NCBI GenBank assembly: GCA_029258405.1
Contig: JARHYY010000071.1
Location: forward strand, 1 to 19,995
Direction of reading: 5' to 3'
From: Helicobacteraceae bacterium
GTDB lineage: Bacteria > Campylobacterota > Campylobacteria > Campylobacterales > Helicobacteraceae
DNA length: 19,995 nt
How positions within the stretch are numbered: the stretch's first letter is position 1; each line of letters begins with the position of its first letter. Positions 1 through 8,156 of this stretch are shown piece after piece. A program made the position numbers and the translations under genes. The notes beneath the pieces were generated by a model, which worked only from the letters and a program-made list of their open reading frames with translations, was not told where the DNA came from and searched no databases.

Positions 1-2
1 CT

Positions 3-1790
3 CTATTACAAGATAAAAACACAGAATCACAAAAGGCATTCAAAGATATAAAAGAAACAATAAAACCAGCAATACATAAATTCTATAATGTAAAAGAGGA
101 AATGGACGATGAAACACTTGATATATATAAAAATAATAAGAGCATAAAAGAGGATATCAAAAGTATCAAAACAAATTTATACAATAGGCTTCAGCAAACA
201 GCTGATTTTTTCATTACACAAAAAGAAGAAATCGCTAAAGAGAGATTAATACAAGCTCTTTTACAGAGTGCAAAAAATCCAACTCTCACACAAAAGGAAT
301 TTTTGATTTTAAAAAACCAGCATTCAACACCACTTCAAGAAATGCTACAAAGCTCATCAAAAGAATTAGCTGTTTTACAAAAAGTCTTTAAAACATCGCG
401 TATGAGTTTAGCACTTATACAAGAAATGATAGGACAACAAAAAGTTCATTTTACATTTAAAGATATAGAAAAGCTTTCTCAAGCTGGCTCATTAAACTTA
501 AAGAATATTCGTTTTGCACAAGAAAATTCTCATATTATCCCTGCTCTTAATTATAGAGATGATACTCAATATAAAGATAACAATGACTATGTATTTCATT
601 ACCTAGCAAGAAAATACAGCATTGCCACAATCCCTGTACTTCCCATAAGAAATGCAGCTAAAAATCCCTATGCTTCTATGCAGGCAGAAGTTTTGCATCC
701 TCTTGCTCCAAAACTAGCACAAATGAATGAGCAGATGGCAAATCTTATGGGGCTTAAAGGAGATTTTCAATACAGCACACAAGGTAAAATTACACTCCAT
801 GAACTTCTTGTGCTTCAAAATCAATCCACAGTAAGAGCATTAGACGATTCAAAGATTCACAATAAAAAGCCTAGCAAAATTGAAAAGACAAAAGATTTAA
901 AAGCCCAATCTATTGGCTATAAAGCAGAACCTACTGCAAGCCATAATATCAAAGGATCTTACAATGAGATAAAAAACCACCAATACCTAGAGCGTCAAAT
1001 GGAGCATAAGGCTGAAATGCAAAGAGCTGAAATAATGGAATATCACAAAAAAACCATAGAGCAACAACAGCAAACAAAGCATTATCATCAAAATTCAACA
1101 TTGAACAATATTGCCAAAGCAACAAGCAAGAAAACCCCATCTATACTTGATGTATTTACACAAAACATCAAGAAAGAAAATAGAGAACCACAATCTGAAG
1201 CATTTGTATTAAATGGGGATTCAAAAAATGATTTTCTGTATAAAAGTGCTGCTGCTAAAGAAACTCTAAAGAATTTCACACACTCTTTAAGAGAGGGCAT
1301 TAATAACTATAAACCCCCAATTTCAAAACTCTCACTAGAGCTATCGCCTGAAAACTTGGGCAATGTAGAAGTAACCATTAAACAAAGAGGGGCAAGTTTG
1401 ATTGTGCAAATCCATTCAAATCCACAAGCCCTGCAGCTCTTTATGGCAAATGCTCAAGACTTTAAACAACAGCTCTTTGGTGCAGGTTTTGAAAATGTTG
1501 ATATGAGCTTTCAAGATTCTGAGGGCAATAACTTTTTTGGAGATGGTTCAAACCAAGAGCGAGAAAATCAACATCATCAAGAGCATGATTCACAGCATGA
1601 GGCAGAAAATTATCAGCAAAACCCTCAAGATATAGAGCAATGGCAGCTTAAGCAAGAGCTATTACATCAGCAAGAACAAGTAAATTCTAAAACATGGAAT
1701 AGTTTTGGCTTGCAAGCTTACAAGAATTCTATGGGCATTGCACAACAAATTCGCCTTATAGAATTAACTTTAACGCCTAAATATGCATAA
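3..1790 (+). CDS. fliK: Flagellar hook-length control protein FliK (5' end outside window)
   Basis: The reading frame is open from the first bases of the window. The in-frame ATG at 102 is therefore probably internal and the true start lies upstream; 595 codons are visible. FliK is secreted by the flagellar export apparatus, measures hook length and switches export specificity. The family's C-terminal Flg_hook domain is recognisable at about 1318-1520, with the motif LELSPENLGNVEV followed by an amphipathic stretch (NPQALQLFMANAQDFKQQLF). The N-terminal and central parts are Lys/Gln-rich and poorly conserved, as is usual for FliK. After the domain comes a His/Gln/Glu-rich tail (about 1545-1690). 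The gene sits 11 bp before flgD and then a hook-like gene, the order remembered for H. pylori HP0906-0908, which supports the call. The visible part alone is somewhat longer than H. pylori FliK (about 530 aa). Confidence 0.88.
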   Translation, partial: LLQDKNTESQKAFKDIKETIKPAIHKFYNVKEEMDDETLDIYKNNKSIKEDIKSIKTNLYNRLQQTADFFITQKEEIAKERLIQALLQSAKNPTLTQKEFLILKNQHSTPLQEMLQSSSKELAVLQKVFKTSRMSLALIQEMIGQQKVHFTFKDIEKLSQAGSLNLKNIRFAQENSHIIPALNYRDDTQYKDNNDYVFHYLARKYSIATIPVLPIRNAAKNPYASMQAEVLHPLAPKLAQMNEQMANLMGLKGDFQYSTQGKITLHELLVLQNQSTVRALDDSKIHNKKPSKIEKTKDLKAQSIGYKAEPTASHNIKGSYNEIKNHQYLERQMEHKAEMQRAEIMEYHKKTIEQQQQTKHYHQNSTLNNIAKATSKKTPSILDVFTQNIKKENREPQSEAFVLNGDSKNDFLYKSAAAKETLKNFTHSLREGINNYKPPISKLSLELSPENLGNVEVTIKQRGASLIVQIHSNPQALQLFMANAQDFKQQLFGAGFENVDMSFQDSEGNNFFGDGSNQERENQHHQEHDSQHEAENYQQNPQDIEQWQLKQELLHQQEQVNSKTWNSFGLQAYKNSMGIAQQIRLIELTLTPKYA

Positions 1791-1801
1791 AAGGAGCAAA
1801 A

Positions 1802-2992
1802 ATGGCAATTTCACCTATAAATAATGCGGCACAAAATTATTTAGCATCGCATGCAAGAAATACTTTAAATAATACACAACCAGGAGATAGTACATTAAGA
1901 AATGCTTTAAATAACCCGCAATCAGGAGGTAGTACATCAGGTGATAGCATTCAACCTCAACCAGGAAATGGTACATCAGGTGATAGCATTCAATCAGGAG
2001 GTAGCACACAGCCAGGAACAGGAAATGGTACATCAGGTGATAGCATTCAATCAGGAGGCAGTACATCAGGTGATAGCACTATTACCCCTCCTTTATTTGA
2101 CAAAAACCCAAGCGTTGAGTCTCAACAACAAGCACAGCAAAACAAAGATCCAAATGCTTTGGATAAAGATGCTTTTTTAAAACTTTTTTTAGAGCAGCTT
2201 AAAGCACAGGACCCAACTGCCCCTATGGAAACAAATCAAATTCTTGAGCAATCAGCCATGATGACACAGATTGAACAACAACAACAAATGAAACAAACAT
2301 TAGAAACCATGACAGATTCTATTAAGCAAATGTCAGAAAGTAGCACAAAACTTACCGAACTTCAAACTAAAATGTCAGAGGTGCTTACAAATCTTAGCCA
2401 AAATATTGGTGAAAATACAGCCATTAGTAACCTCATAGCTCAACTTGGTGCTTATAATTCTAGTGGTGTAGTAGGCAAGATAGCTGAAACTTCTATAAGC
2501 ACACTCCCCATAACCAAAGAAAATGTGGGACAACCACAAACTTTTGATATATGGTTTGATGAGGCAATTAACCTTCAGCCTTATGACGCAACCAGCAATC
2601 CTAACGGGAATGATAAGGCAAAGATAGTTATTAAAGATAAAGATGGGGCTATTGTAAAAGAGCTTCCCTTAGATCAAAGTGCCCATGGCAAAAAGGGCTA
2701 TATAAGCTTTACATGGGATGGCAAGGATAAAGGTGGTCTTAATGTTATACCCGGAGAATACACCATTACCGCAGAATATAATACCGGGAATGACAAACAA
2801 CCAAAAGTAACAAAAATAGGACGAGGTGAAGTTATGGGGCTTGCATTTGAAGGAGGCGTTCCTTTTGTAAAGCTTGGCTCTTCAACATCGCCGCTTAATT
2901 ATTATTCATTATTAACCACTACTCAATTTTATTCAAAAGAATCCACTACAGCGGGGACAACTATTAATAGTGGAATCGCTCAAAGAAGTTAA
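1802..2992 (+). CDS. flgD: Flagellar hook assembly scaffold protein FlgD
   Basis: FlgD caps the growing hook and promotes FlgE polymerisation. The 396-aa product carries the conserved FlgD N-terminal block from residue 121 (DKDAFLKLFLEQLKAQDP, then MMTQIEQQQQM). It also has the C-terminal Ig/Tudor-like region with FTWDGKDKGGLNVIPGEYT at residues 303-321, which is typical of the family. An AAAAGGAGC Shine-Dalgarno lies just before the ATG. Before the conserved block is a Gly/Ser/Thr-rich segment (residues about 26-93) made of repeated TSGDSIQ and QSGGST units, which makes the protein about 95 aa longer than I recall for H. pylori FlgD. It follows fliK by 11 bp and precedes the hook-like gene, so the three are probably one transcript. 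Function is well supported; the role of the repeat segment is unknown. Confidence 0.95.
   Translation: MAISPINNAAQNYLASHARNTLNNTQPGDSTLRNALNNPQSGGSTSGDSIQPQPGNGTSGDSIQSGGSTQPGTGNGTSGDSIQSGGSTSGDSTITPPLFDKNPSVESQQQAQQNKDPNALDKDAFLKLFLEQLKAQDPTAPMETNQILEQSAMMTQIEQQQQMKQTLETMTDSIKQMSESSTKLTELQTKMSEVLTNLSQNIGENTAISNLIAQLGAYNSSGVVGKIAETSISTLPITKENVGQPQTFDIWFDEAINLQPYDATSNPNGNDKAKIVIKDKDGAIVKELPLDQSAHGKKGYISFTWDGKDKGGLNVIPGEYTITAEYNTGNDKQPKVTKIGRGEVMGLAFEGGVPFVKLGSSTSPLNYYSLLTTTQFYSKESTTAGTTINSGIAQRS
1922..2080 (+). repeat. Degenerate tandem repeats inside flgD
   Basis: The segment encodes FlgD residues about 41-93. A block of about 20 bases beginning GTACATCAGGTGATAGC recurs four times (about 1932, 1971, 2027 and 2064, the last one partial). 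It alternates with CAGGAGGTAGTACA-type units, giving the protein pattern TSGDSIQ / SGGST. Near-identical DNA copies can recombine or slip, so repeat number may vary between strains without breaking the frame. Confidence 0.85.
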
Positions 2993-3007
2993 TTATAAGG
3001 AGGTGAT

Positions 3008-4939
3008 ATGAATGCAACATTATTTAACGGAGCACATGGAATTTTAACCCATCAGGTAGGGCTTGATGTAACATCTAATAATATTTCTAATGTTAATACC
3101 GTAGGTTTTCGTGGAAATACAGCTGAATTTAAATCTTTTTTAAGTAAAGCTCAATATGCAATGGATGCCAATTCGCCTATAAGCAATGGCTACAACTGGG
3201 GAACTGCTGTAGCCGCAACGCCAACAAATATGAAAAGCGGTTCTTATAAAAGCAGTGATGGAGAATTTCATATTGCTTATGCGGGCAAAGGATGGTTTAG
3301 CGTAGGGAAAAATAAGGAAGGGAGCTTTGATGTTCTCAATCCACCAACCTCTGCTTCTCAAACAAATTTTTTTACTCGCAATGGGCAATTTATGCAAGAT
3401 GCAGAGAGCTATCTTGTTAATAATGAGGGCTTTTATTTATATGGAATTAATCTTGGTAAAATTGGAGAAGATGGTGTTTTTAATTCTTCTCAAGATAAAG
3501 ATGCTGATTTACAAGCACTCTCTGGTTCTAATCTTACGCCAATAAAAATTCCTAAAAATGTATATTATCGTCCAAATGTTACTTCAGAAATGAATCTTGC
3601 ATTCAATCTCAACCGCACGGAATTAGGCACAAGCTTTACAAAAGCATTTAGTAATATTGATGGCGTATTAAATTTTGATGCTATCTTTGAGCAAGATTTT
3701 GATGCACTTATGGATGGTAATTCAAAACCCATTGATGTAAGAGCAAATAAATATTTCACAGTGACAAAATATGAACAAACAACCCAAGAAGTACCAAACC
3801 CAGATTTTAACCCAAACCTTCCAGAAGGTCCAGATAATCAACCAAATATTCAACAGCCCACAATGAGTGCAAGAGATATTCGCTATGTATATGGAGAAAG
3901 CATAACAGATAGCGATGGTAACACCTTGCAAGGTTTTAAAACAATAAATGATTTAAAAAATCTCTTAGCTGCTGAGGGCATTGGGCTTGATGTACAGCGC
4001 AATGATGCAGGAGATGGACTTGAGGGCAATGGATTAAGCATAAGTAATATTGGGACAGAACCCATAGCATTAACCCTTTCTGGCAGTTTAGTAGAGGCAT
4101 TGGGCTTAAGAGCAGAAAATCTTACCCTTGCCCCTCAATCAGATGATGTCGAACAAAATAAGATAAATAAAATTTTTGGTACACCGCTAAGTGTGCCAAC
4201 TTATGGTTATTCGAACTCTATTTATGATGAACAAGGAAACCGCTATTCTATTACAAATTCCTTCTATCTCAAGCAAGCATCTGCAGGAGCAGGCGATTCA
4301 GAAATATGGAGAGTGCGGACAGCTATCACCAGTGCTGATGGACAAACATTTTATAGCGATAGCTATACTGACTCTGAGCTTGTATTTCAAGAGGGTAAGG
4401 CAGTAGCACCTACAAGCCCAATTAATGTACCATTTCTCAATGGCACTATCGCTCTTAATCTTACAGGTATAGACGAAAAGATAACAACAAGTTATGCTGG
4501 TAATTCTTCAGCCTTTATAGAAGAACAGCAAAACGGGGTACAAGCAGGCATTCTTAAAGAAGTTGTTATTTCAGAAGATGGCTTTATTCATCTTGGTTTT
4601 AGCAATGGCAAACAAGAACCAATGGGGCGAGTAGGCATAGTCGCTTTTGTAAATGATCAAGGGCTTAAAAAAGTAGGGAGCAATCTTTTTGAGCTTGATG
4701 TACGAAGTGCTGGAGGACAAACAGGCTTTGTAAGCGGTCCGCCTCTTTTAGGATGGGATGATGAAAATGCCGGGCTTAAATATGGTTCAGTGCTACATAA
4801 AAAAATAGAATTAAGCAATGTTGATATGGCTAATGCTCTTACAGAGCTTATTGTGTATCAACGAGGTTATTCTTTTAATGCAAAGGCTTTTACCACAGGA
4901 GATGAGCTCATAAGAGAAGCTATTGGCTTAAAGCGATAG
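3008..4939 (+). CDS. FlgE-like flagellar hook protein (second hook paralogue)
   Basis: A 643-aa protein of the FlgE/F/G hook-rod family. The N-terminus has the family signature SNNISNVNTVGF at residues 23-34. The C-terminus has the matching D0 helix, LSNVDMANALTELIVYQRGY from residue 602, which packs against the N-terminal helix in the assembled filament. The start is set by an almost perfect Shine-Dalgarno, AAGGAGGTGAT, directly before ATG at 3008. Position after fliK-flgD matches the H. pylori gene annotated as a second flgE (HP0908, from memory). The major hook gene flgE appears separately at the right end of this window (19899-19995, minus). Whether this protein forms part of the hook, a hook-rod junction or something else is not settled by the sequence. 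The last 12 nt overlap the end of the convergent glycosyltransferase gene. Confidence 0.88.
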   Translation: MNATLFNGAHGILTHQVGLDVTSNNISNVNTVGFRGNTAEFKSFLSKAQYAMDANSPISNGYNWGTAVAATPTNMKSGSYKSSDGEFHIAYAGKGWFSVGKNKEGSFDVLNPPTSASQTNFFTRNGQFMQDAESYLVNNEGFYLYGINLGKIGEDGVFNSSQDKDADLQALSGSNLTPIKIPKNVYYRPNVTSEMNLAFNLNRTELGTSFTKAFSNIDGVLNFDAIFEQDFDALMDGNSKPIDVRANKYFTVTKYEQTTQEVPNPDFNPNLPEGPDNQPNIQQPTMSARDIRYVYGESITDSDGNTLQGFKTINDLKNLLAAEGIGLDVQRNDAGDGLEGNGLSISNIGTEPIALTLSGSLVEALGLRAENLTLAPQSDDVEQNKINKIFGTPLSVPTYGYSNSIYDEQGNRYSITNSFYLKQASAGAGDSEIWRVRTAITSADGQTFYSDSYTDSELVFQEGKAVAPTSPINVPFLNGTIALNLTGIDEKITTSYAGNSSAFIEEQQNGVQAGILKEVVISEDGFIHLGFSNGKQEPMGRVGIVAFVNDQGLKKVGSNLFELDVRSAGGQTGFVSGPPLLGWDDENAGLKYGSVLHKKIELSNVDMANALTELIVYQRGYSFNAKAFTTGDELIREAIGLKR

Positions 4940-6088
4940 TCTTTCTACTTTCTTTAAGAGTTCAAGCAGTTTTTGTGCTGCTTGAGCTGGATTATTAATA
5001 TTATTATGCTTAATTATAGCCTCTTGGTTTTTTTGCAAACCTTTCTTTAAACCCAAAGCAATATCATGAATATCCATAGGATCAACATAAATTGCTCCCT
5101 CTCCCCCTGCTTCAAGCATAGCCCCTCTACAAGAGGCAATGCAAATTGTATTGCTCTTAAGTGATTCAGCAATAGGCATACCATACCCTTCATAAAGTGA
5201 TACATAAGCAAAGCATGCAGCCGAGGCGTACAAAAATGGTAATATATCATCATGCACATATCCAAGCAACATTACATAGCCATTATATTTGAGCTTTTCT
5301 AGTTTTTTATGAAGCTCATTATCAAGCCAACCAATAGCACCCACAAGAACAAGTGGATATTGTTTTTTAATATCTTTCTCAAAAAGCATATAGGCATCAA
5401 GCAATCTTTCAAGATTCTTTCGAGGCTCTAGGGTTGCTACACTAAGGATATATGATTTCCATTGCAAATGATATTTTTGTAATACTTCTTGACATTCTTC
5501 TTGCCTATAAGCTTTAAATGAATCAGAAATAGGTGGATGTACAACACTAATCTTGCATGCATCTATTTTGAAAATATCAATAATTTCCTTTTTAGAAAAT
5601 TCTGAAACAGTCAGTATATGACAACTTCTTTTAATAGCATTTGGTAAAATATGTTGCATCCATAACACACGCTCTTTTGGGTGAAATTCAGCATAGCGAA
5701 TATATGAGAGATCATGAACAGTAATAACCATTTTGCCCTTAAAGTAAATAGGGGTAAAACCTCCATCCCAATAAATAAAATCTTTTTGAGCATGATAAGA
5801 AAATACAATATCTCTAACAAATCCATACGCTAAACGCACAAGAGCATAATGAGCAAGAAACCTCTTGTATTTACCCATTTTATCATAATTCACATTGAGA
5901 TTGCACCCCTTAAGTCCCTCAAGATATTGAGTAACCTCTTCTTTATCCTTAAACCAATGAAACCCTTTAAAACCACATATTTCAGTAATTTCTTGCTCTT
6001 TTAAAAGTTCTTTTAAAATTCTATAAACATATTGCCCAACCCCTGTTAAAGGGGGCTTGAGAATATTGAGATTAACCATGAGTTTCAT
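4928..6088 (-). CDS. GT4-family glycosyltransferase
   Basis: A 386-aa retaining glycosyltransferase of the GT-B fold. The C-terminal donor-binding domain is clear: SVATLEPRKNLERLLDAY, then LVLVGAIGW and LLGYV, and the E-x7-E motif EGYGMPIAE with E300 and E308. The N-terminal acceptor domain begins VNLNILKPPLTGVGQYVYR, with the Gly-rich loop typical of GT4 mannosyl/glucosyltransferases. No membrane segment is evident, so it is probably cytoplasmic or membrane-associated and acts on LPS, capsule or another surface glycan; donor and acceptor cannot be read from sequence. The frame extends upstream to 6178, but ATG at 6088 is preceded by AAGGAG four bases away and fits the family N-terminus, so I place the start there. 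This leaves a 17-nt overlap with bioD, suggesting translational coupling. Confidence 0.85.
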   Translation of the reverse strand: MKLMVNLNILKPPLTGVGQYVYRILKELLKEQEITEICGFKGFHWFKDKEEVTQYLEGLKGCNLNVNYDKMGKYKRFLAHYALVRLAYGFVRDIVFSYHAQKDFIYWDGGFTPIYFKGKMVITVHDLSYIRYAEFHPKERVLWMQHILPNAIKRSCHILTVSEFSKKEIIDIFKIDACKISVVHPPISDSFKAYRQEECQEVLQKYHLQWKSYILSVATLEPRKNLERLLDAYMLFEKDIKKQYPLVLVGAIGWLDNELHKKLEKLKYNGYVMLLGYVHDDILPFLYASAACFAYVSLYEGYGMPIAESLKSNTICIASCRGAMLEAGGEGAIYVDPMDIHDIALGLKKGLQKNQEAIIKHNNINNPAQAAQKLLELLKKVERLSL

Positions 6089-6692
6089 GCCACTCCTTAA
6101 AAACTTTTTGCATTTTTTGCTTGAATGCCTGTGTATGACTCTTAAGAGTATGGGCATTAAAAAAAGGGAGATGCACAATATCTACATTACTATATCTATA
6201 AATAAAATCATCAATTTCATATTGGGGCTCTCCATTAAAAAGCACACAGAGCAAAGGAATATCATTCTGCCTCAAAGCAGCAATGCTTAATAGTACATGA
6301 TTAATAGCACCAAGATAATAAGTGCTTACAAGTATAGCAGGGAGCTTGAAAGAGCTCATATAATCAATCATGCACATATTATTATCAAGAGGGCTCAACA
6401 ATCCCCCAGCAATTTCAACAAGCATATTTTCATTGTTAGGTAGCTTAATATCCTGCCCTTTGTAATGTGCATTTTCAATTTTTTGGGCAATATGGGGCGA
6501 AACTGCTGTTTTTAAACAGTAGCCCTCTTTTAAAACTTCTGTTTGAGGGCTTAGGCTCTTGATATATTCAGAATCAGTAGGCATACCTGCTTGAATGAGC
6601 TTAAAGTAGCAATAAGAAAAATGATAACACAGGGCTGCACTTGCATGTGTCTTGCCAACATTAGTATGAGAACCAGCAATATATAAACGCAT
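6072..6692 (-). CDS. bioD: Dethiobiotin synthetase BioD
   Basis: BioD carboxylates and closes 7,8-diaminopelargonate to dethiobiotin using ATP, the penultimate step of biotin synthesis, in the cytoplasm. With the start at 6692 the protein has 206 aa. Its N-terminal P-loop is GSHTNVGKT (residues 7-15), matching the family pattern GTDTxVGKT. FKLIQAGMPTDSEYI contains the substrate-side Lys region, and LVEIAGGLLSPLDN is the counterpart of the ExAGG loop. The frame opens at 6734, adding 14 residues (MQIKIKEKGNNLFN) that the family normally lacks; neither start has an ideal ribosome binding site, so the start is uncertain. No other biotin gene is nearby. It overlaps the downstream glycosyltransferase by 17 nt, so the two are likely cotranscribed although functionally unrelated. 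Confidence 0.85.
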   Translation of the reverse strand: MRLYIAGSHTNVGKTHASAALCYHFSYCYFKLIQAGMPTDSEYIKSLSPQTEVLKEGYCLKTAVSPHIAQKIENAHYKGQDIKLPNNENMLVEIAGGLLSPLDNNMCMIDYMSSFKLPAILVSTYYLGAINHVLLSIAALRQNDIPLLCVLFNGEPQYEIDDFIYRYSNVDIVHLPFFNAHTLKSHTQAFKQKMQKVFKEWHETHG

Positions 6693-6971
6693 ATTGAATA
6701 AATTATTACCTTTCTCTTTTATTTTAATCTGCATTTACACTTTAGGATATGAAAAACAATTCTATATCATAGGCAGTATTTTAATTGTATCAGAGCAATT
6801 TTATATTTATGTAAATTATATTTCTATAAATCATTATGGCATTATAATTTATCGAGCTAAATTAATGATTAATTTCAATATAGTTGCAATTATTTGCAAT
6901 CGCCCAATATGCTATTAATTTATTTAATTATATTATTAATAAAATAGTATTTTTTAGTGTTCCCTTAATCA

Positions 6972-6980
6972 TGATATAAG
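6972..6980 (+). promoter_or_regulatory. Possible extended -10 element of an orphan transcript
   Basis: TGATATAAG fits the extended -10 pattern TGn-TATAAT with one mismatch. It is flanked by TCATGA palindromes at about 6969 and 6993. A transcript starting near 6986 would contain the strong hairpin at 7014-7041 and no obvious coding frame. No good -35 was seen, which is common in Helicobacter and Campylobacter promoters. This is speculative. Confidence 0.25.
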
Positions 6981-7013
6981 TAATATTTTTCATCATGAAG
7001 TCTAAACACTCGC

Positions 7014-7041
7014 TCTTACCTACCTTTTATGGTAGGTAAGA
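7014..7041. repeat. Perfect 11-bp inverted repeat (hairpin)
   Basis: TCTTACCTACC (7014-7024) and GGTAGGTAAGA (7031-7041) are perfect complements separated by the 6-base loop TTTTAT. No T-run follows on either strand, so it does not look like a standard intrinsic terminator. It could be a stem in a small RNA, a protein-binding palindrome, or a relic element end. It lies 170 bp downstream of the mqnD stop and 320 bp upstream of bioD. Confidence 0.6.
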
Positions 7042-7210
7042 AGAGTTACTAAGGGATTTAATGGAGGCACTATACTTCTAGCAAGAGTTGTTCCAACTTT
7101 GAATAAAAACACATTATATTCATAAACAATACAAACATTTTTTATAAATACCCTGCATTTTACGAAAACAAATAACACAAAAAATTAAAAAATTTATTTT
7201 TCAATCCCAT

Positions 7211-8077
7211 TCATGAAAAACGATATTGCTGATATTCTTGAGGCAGCATATAATCTTCGCATAAAATCTTATATACATAAAACCTATGATTAAAACCTAT
7301 CTCAAAGAGTTTATCAAGTGCTTGTTCTTGCACATGGCTTAAGCTTATAGAATCAGCATTTGCATAAAGTGACAAATAATATTCTAACTTTTCTTGCCCA
7401 ACTCTAAAGAGATTTCTTTCATAGAGCATTTTATTCAACAAGATAGGATTATTATATGCAACTCTTACAGCCTTGCTCAACATCTCTTCAAGCATAAGGG
7501 CAATATGCAAAGGTATGCTTCGCCTAATAACCATTCCTCCCAAAGGCAAAGGCAACCCACCGCCGCTTAATTCCTCCCATATTTCCCATACTTCTCTTTC
7601 AACACATAATGAATCATCAAATTCTAAAATAGCCTCATGTATCAACACCCCAGCATCAGTTTCGCCCATCAAAACAGCTTGTTCAATATCTAAAAAATTT
7701 TTATAAACAATACGAGCATGAGGATAGGCTATTTTAAACAAAAGGGCATTTGTAGTATGCAAACCACTTAAAGCAACTGTAAAATTTTTTTTCAAAATTT
7801 TATTTTTGCTCTTTATCAGCTTTGGACCATATCCACACCCAAAGCTTATTCCTGTTCTTAAAAGTGCATATTCATGGCATATCTGAGGATATAGAGCAAA
7901 AGAAATTGCACTAATATCATAAAAAGATTCTAATGCCCTTTGATTGAGTGTCTCAATATCCAAAGCTTCATTACAAAAATAAATACCCTTTTGGCTCACC
8001 CAACCAAAAGCAAGGGCATAATACATAAAAATATCATCAGCATCTGGAGAATGCCCAACACTAAAATACCTTTGCAT
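7211..8077 (-). CDS. mqnD: 1,4-dihydroxy-6-naphthoate synthase (menaquinone, futalosine pathway)
   Basis: MqnD cleaves cyclic de-hypoxanthine futalosine to 1,4-dihydroxy-6-naphthoate, a late step of the futalosine route to menaquinone used by Helicobacter and Campylobacter. The 288-aa product opens with FSVGHSPDADDIFMYYALAF, the MqnA/MqnD (DUF191) N-terminus of the periplasmic-binding-protein fold. It continues with the DISAISFALYP and GCGYGPKLI segments, the latter being the ligand-pocket region. Placement just upstream of and divergent from recA matches the H. pylori arrangement as I recall it, where the neighbour of recA is MqnD. ATG at 8077 is chosen because AAGGAG lies 7 bases before it; the TTG two codons upstream would be too close to the ribosome binding site. 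MqnA is the main alternative assignment within the family. Confidence 0.85.
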   Translation of the reverse strand: MQRYFSVGHSPDADDIFMYYALAFGWVSQKGIYFCNEALDIETLNQRALESFYDISAISFALYPQICHEYALLRTGISFGCGYGPKLIKSKNKILKKNFTVALSGLHTTNALLFKIAYPHARIVYKNFLDIEQAVLMGETDAGVLIHEAILEFDDSLCVEREVWEIWEELSGGGLPLPLGGMVIRRSIPLHIALMLEEMLSKAVRVAYNNPILLNKMLYERNLFRVGQEKLEYYLSLYANADSISLSHVQEQALDKLFEIGFNHRFYVYKILCEDYMLPQEYQQYRFS

Positions 8078-8101
8078 ACACAAACTCCTTTATAAGCCAT
8101 A

Positions 8102-8107
8102 ATTTTA
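8102..8107 (-). promoter_or_regulatory. Candidate -10 of mqnD promoter
   Basis: On the minus strand TAAAAT lies in the 79-bp divergent gap between mqnD and recA. It is about 25 bases before the mqnD start, upstream of its AAGGAG. Another TAAAAT lies ten bases further upstream, so the exact element is uncertain. Confidence 0.3.
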
Positions 8108-8119
8108 ACTGATTTTAGC

Positions 8120-8125
8120 TAGAAT
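8120..8125 (+). promoter_or_regulatory. Candidate -10 of recA operon promoter
   Basis: TAGAAT is preceded by the T-rich stretch GATTTTAGC and lies 32 bases before the recA GTG, in the divergent mqnD-recA gap. Helicobacter sigma-70 promoters often have only a -10 and upstream T-rich DNA. No LexA-type operator was seen, in line with the absence of an SOS regulon in these bacteria. Confidence 0.4.
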
Positions 8126-8156
8126 CTCTTAAAAGTTTAAAAACAAAGGAGCACTT

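Larger units (their letters stand above)
6693..7210. other. AT-rich intergenic region, 518 bp, no convincing gene
   Basis: This stretch between bioD (start) and mqnD (stop) is very AT-rich. It should contain the bioD promoter on the minus strand, but several AT-rich hexamers could serve as -10 and I cannot choose one. It also holds a perfect 11-bp inverted repeat (7014-7041), two TCATGA palindromes (6969-6998) around an extended -10-like sequence, and only very short open frames. No tRNA, rRNA or riboswitch pattern was recognised. Confidence 0.7.

Noticed and set aside
1815..2066. Frames on the opposite strand and in shifted frames across the flgD repeats
   Set aside because: Their repetitive products mirror the DNA repeats; the FlgD frame continues into conserved domains.
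1922..2080. CRISPR-like repeat array
   Set aside because: The repeats are in-frame coding units of flgD without regular unique spacers.
7014..7041. Hairpin as an IS200/IS605 element end or intrinsic terminator
   Set aside because: There is no transposase or remnant beside it, and no T-run on either strand.
7062..7082. Sigma-54-like GGCAC-N5 sequence in the bioD-mqnD gap
   Set aside because: The -12 GC element is missing (TTCT instead of TTGC) and no flagellar gene follows.
7038..7130. Open 29-codon stretch on the plus strand reading KGFNGGTILLARVVP
   Set aside because: No start with a ribosome binding site and no recognised family; chance open frames of this size are common.
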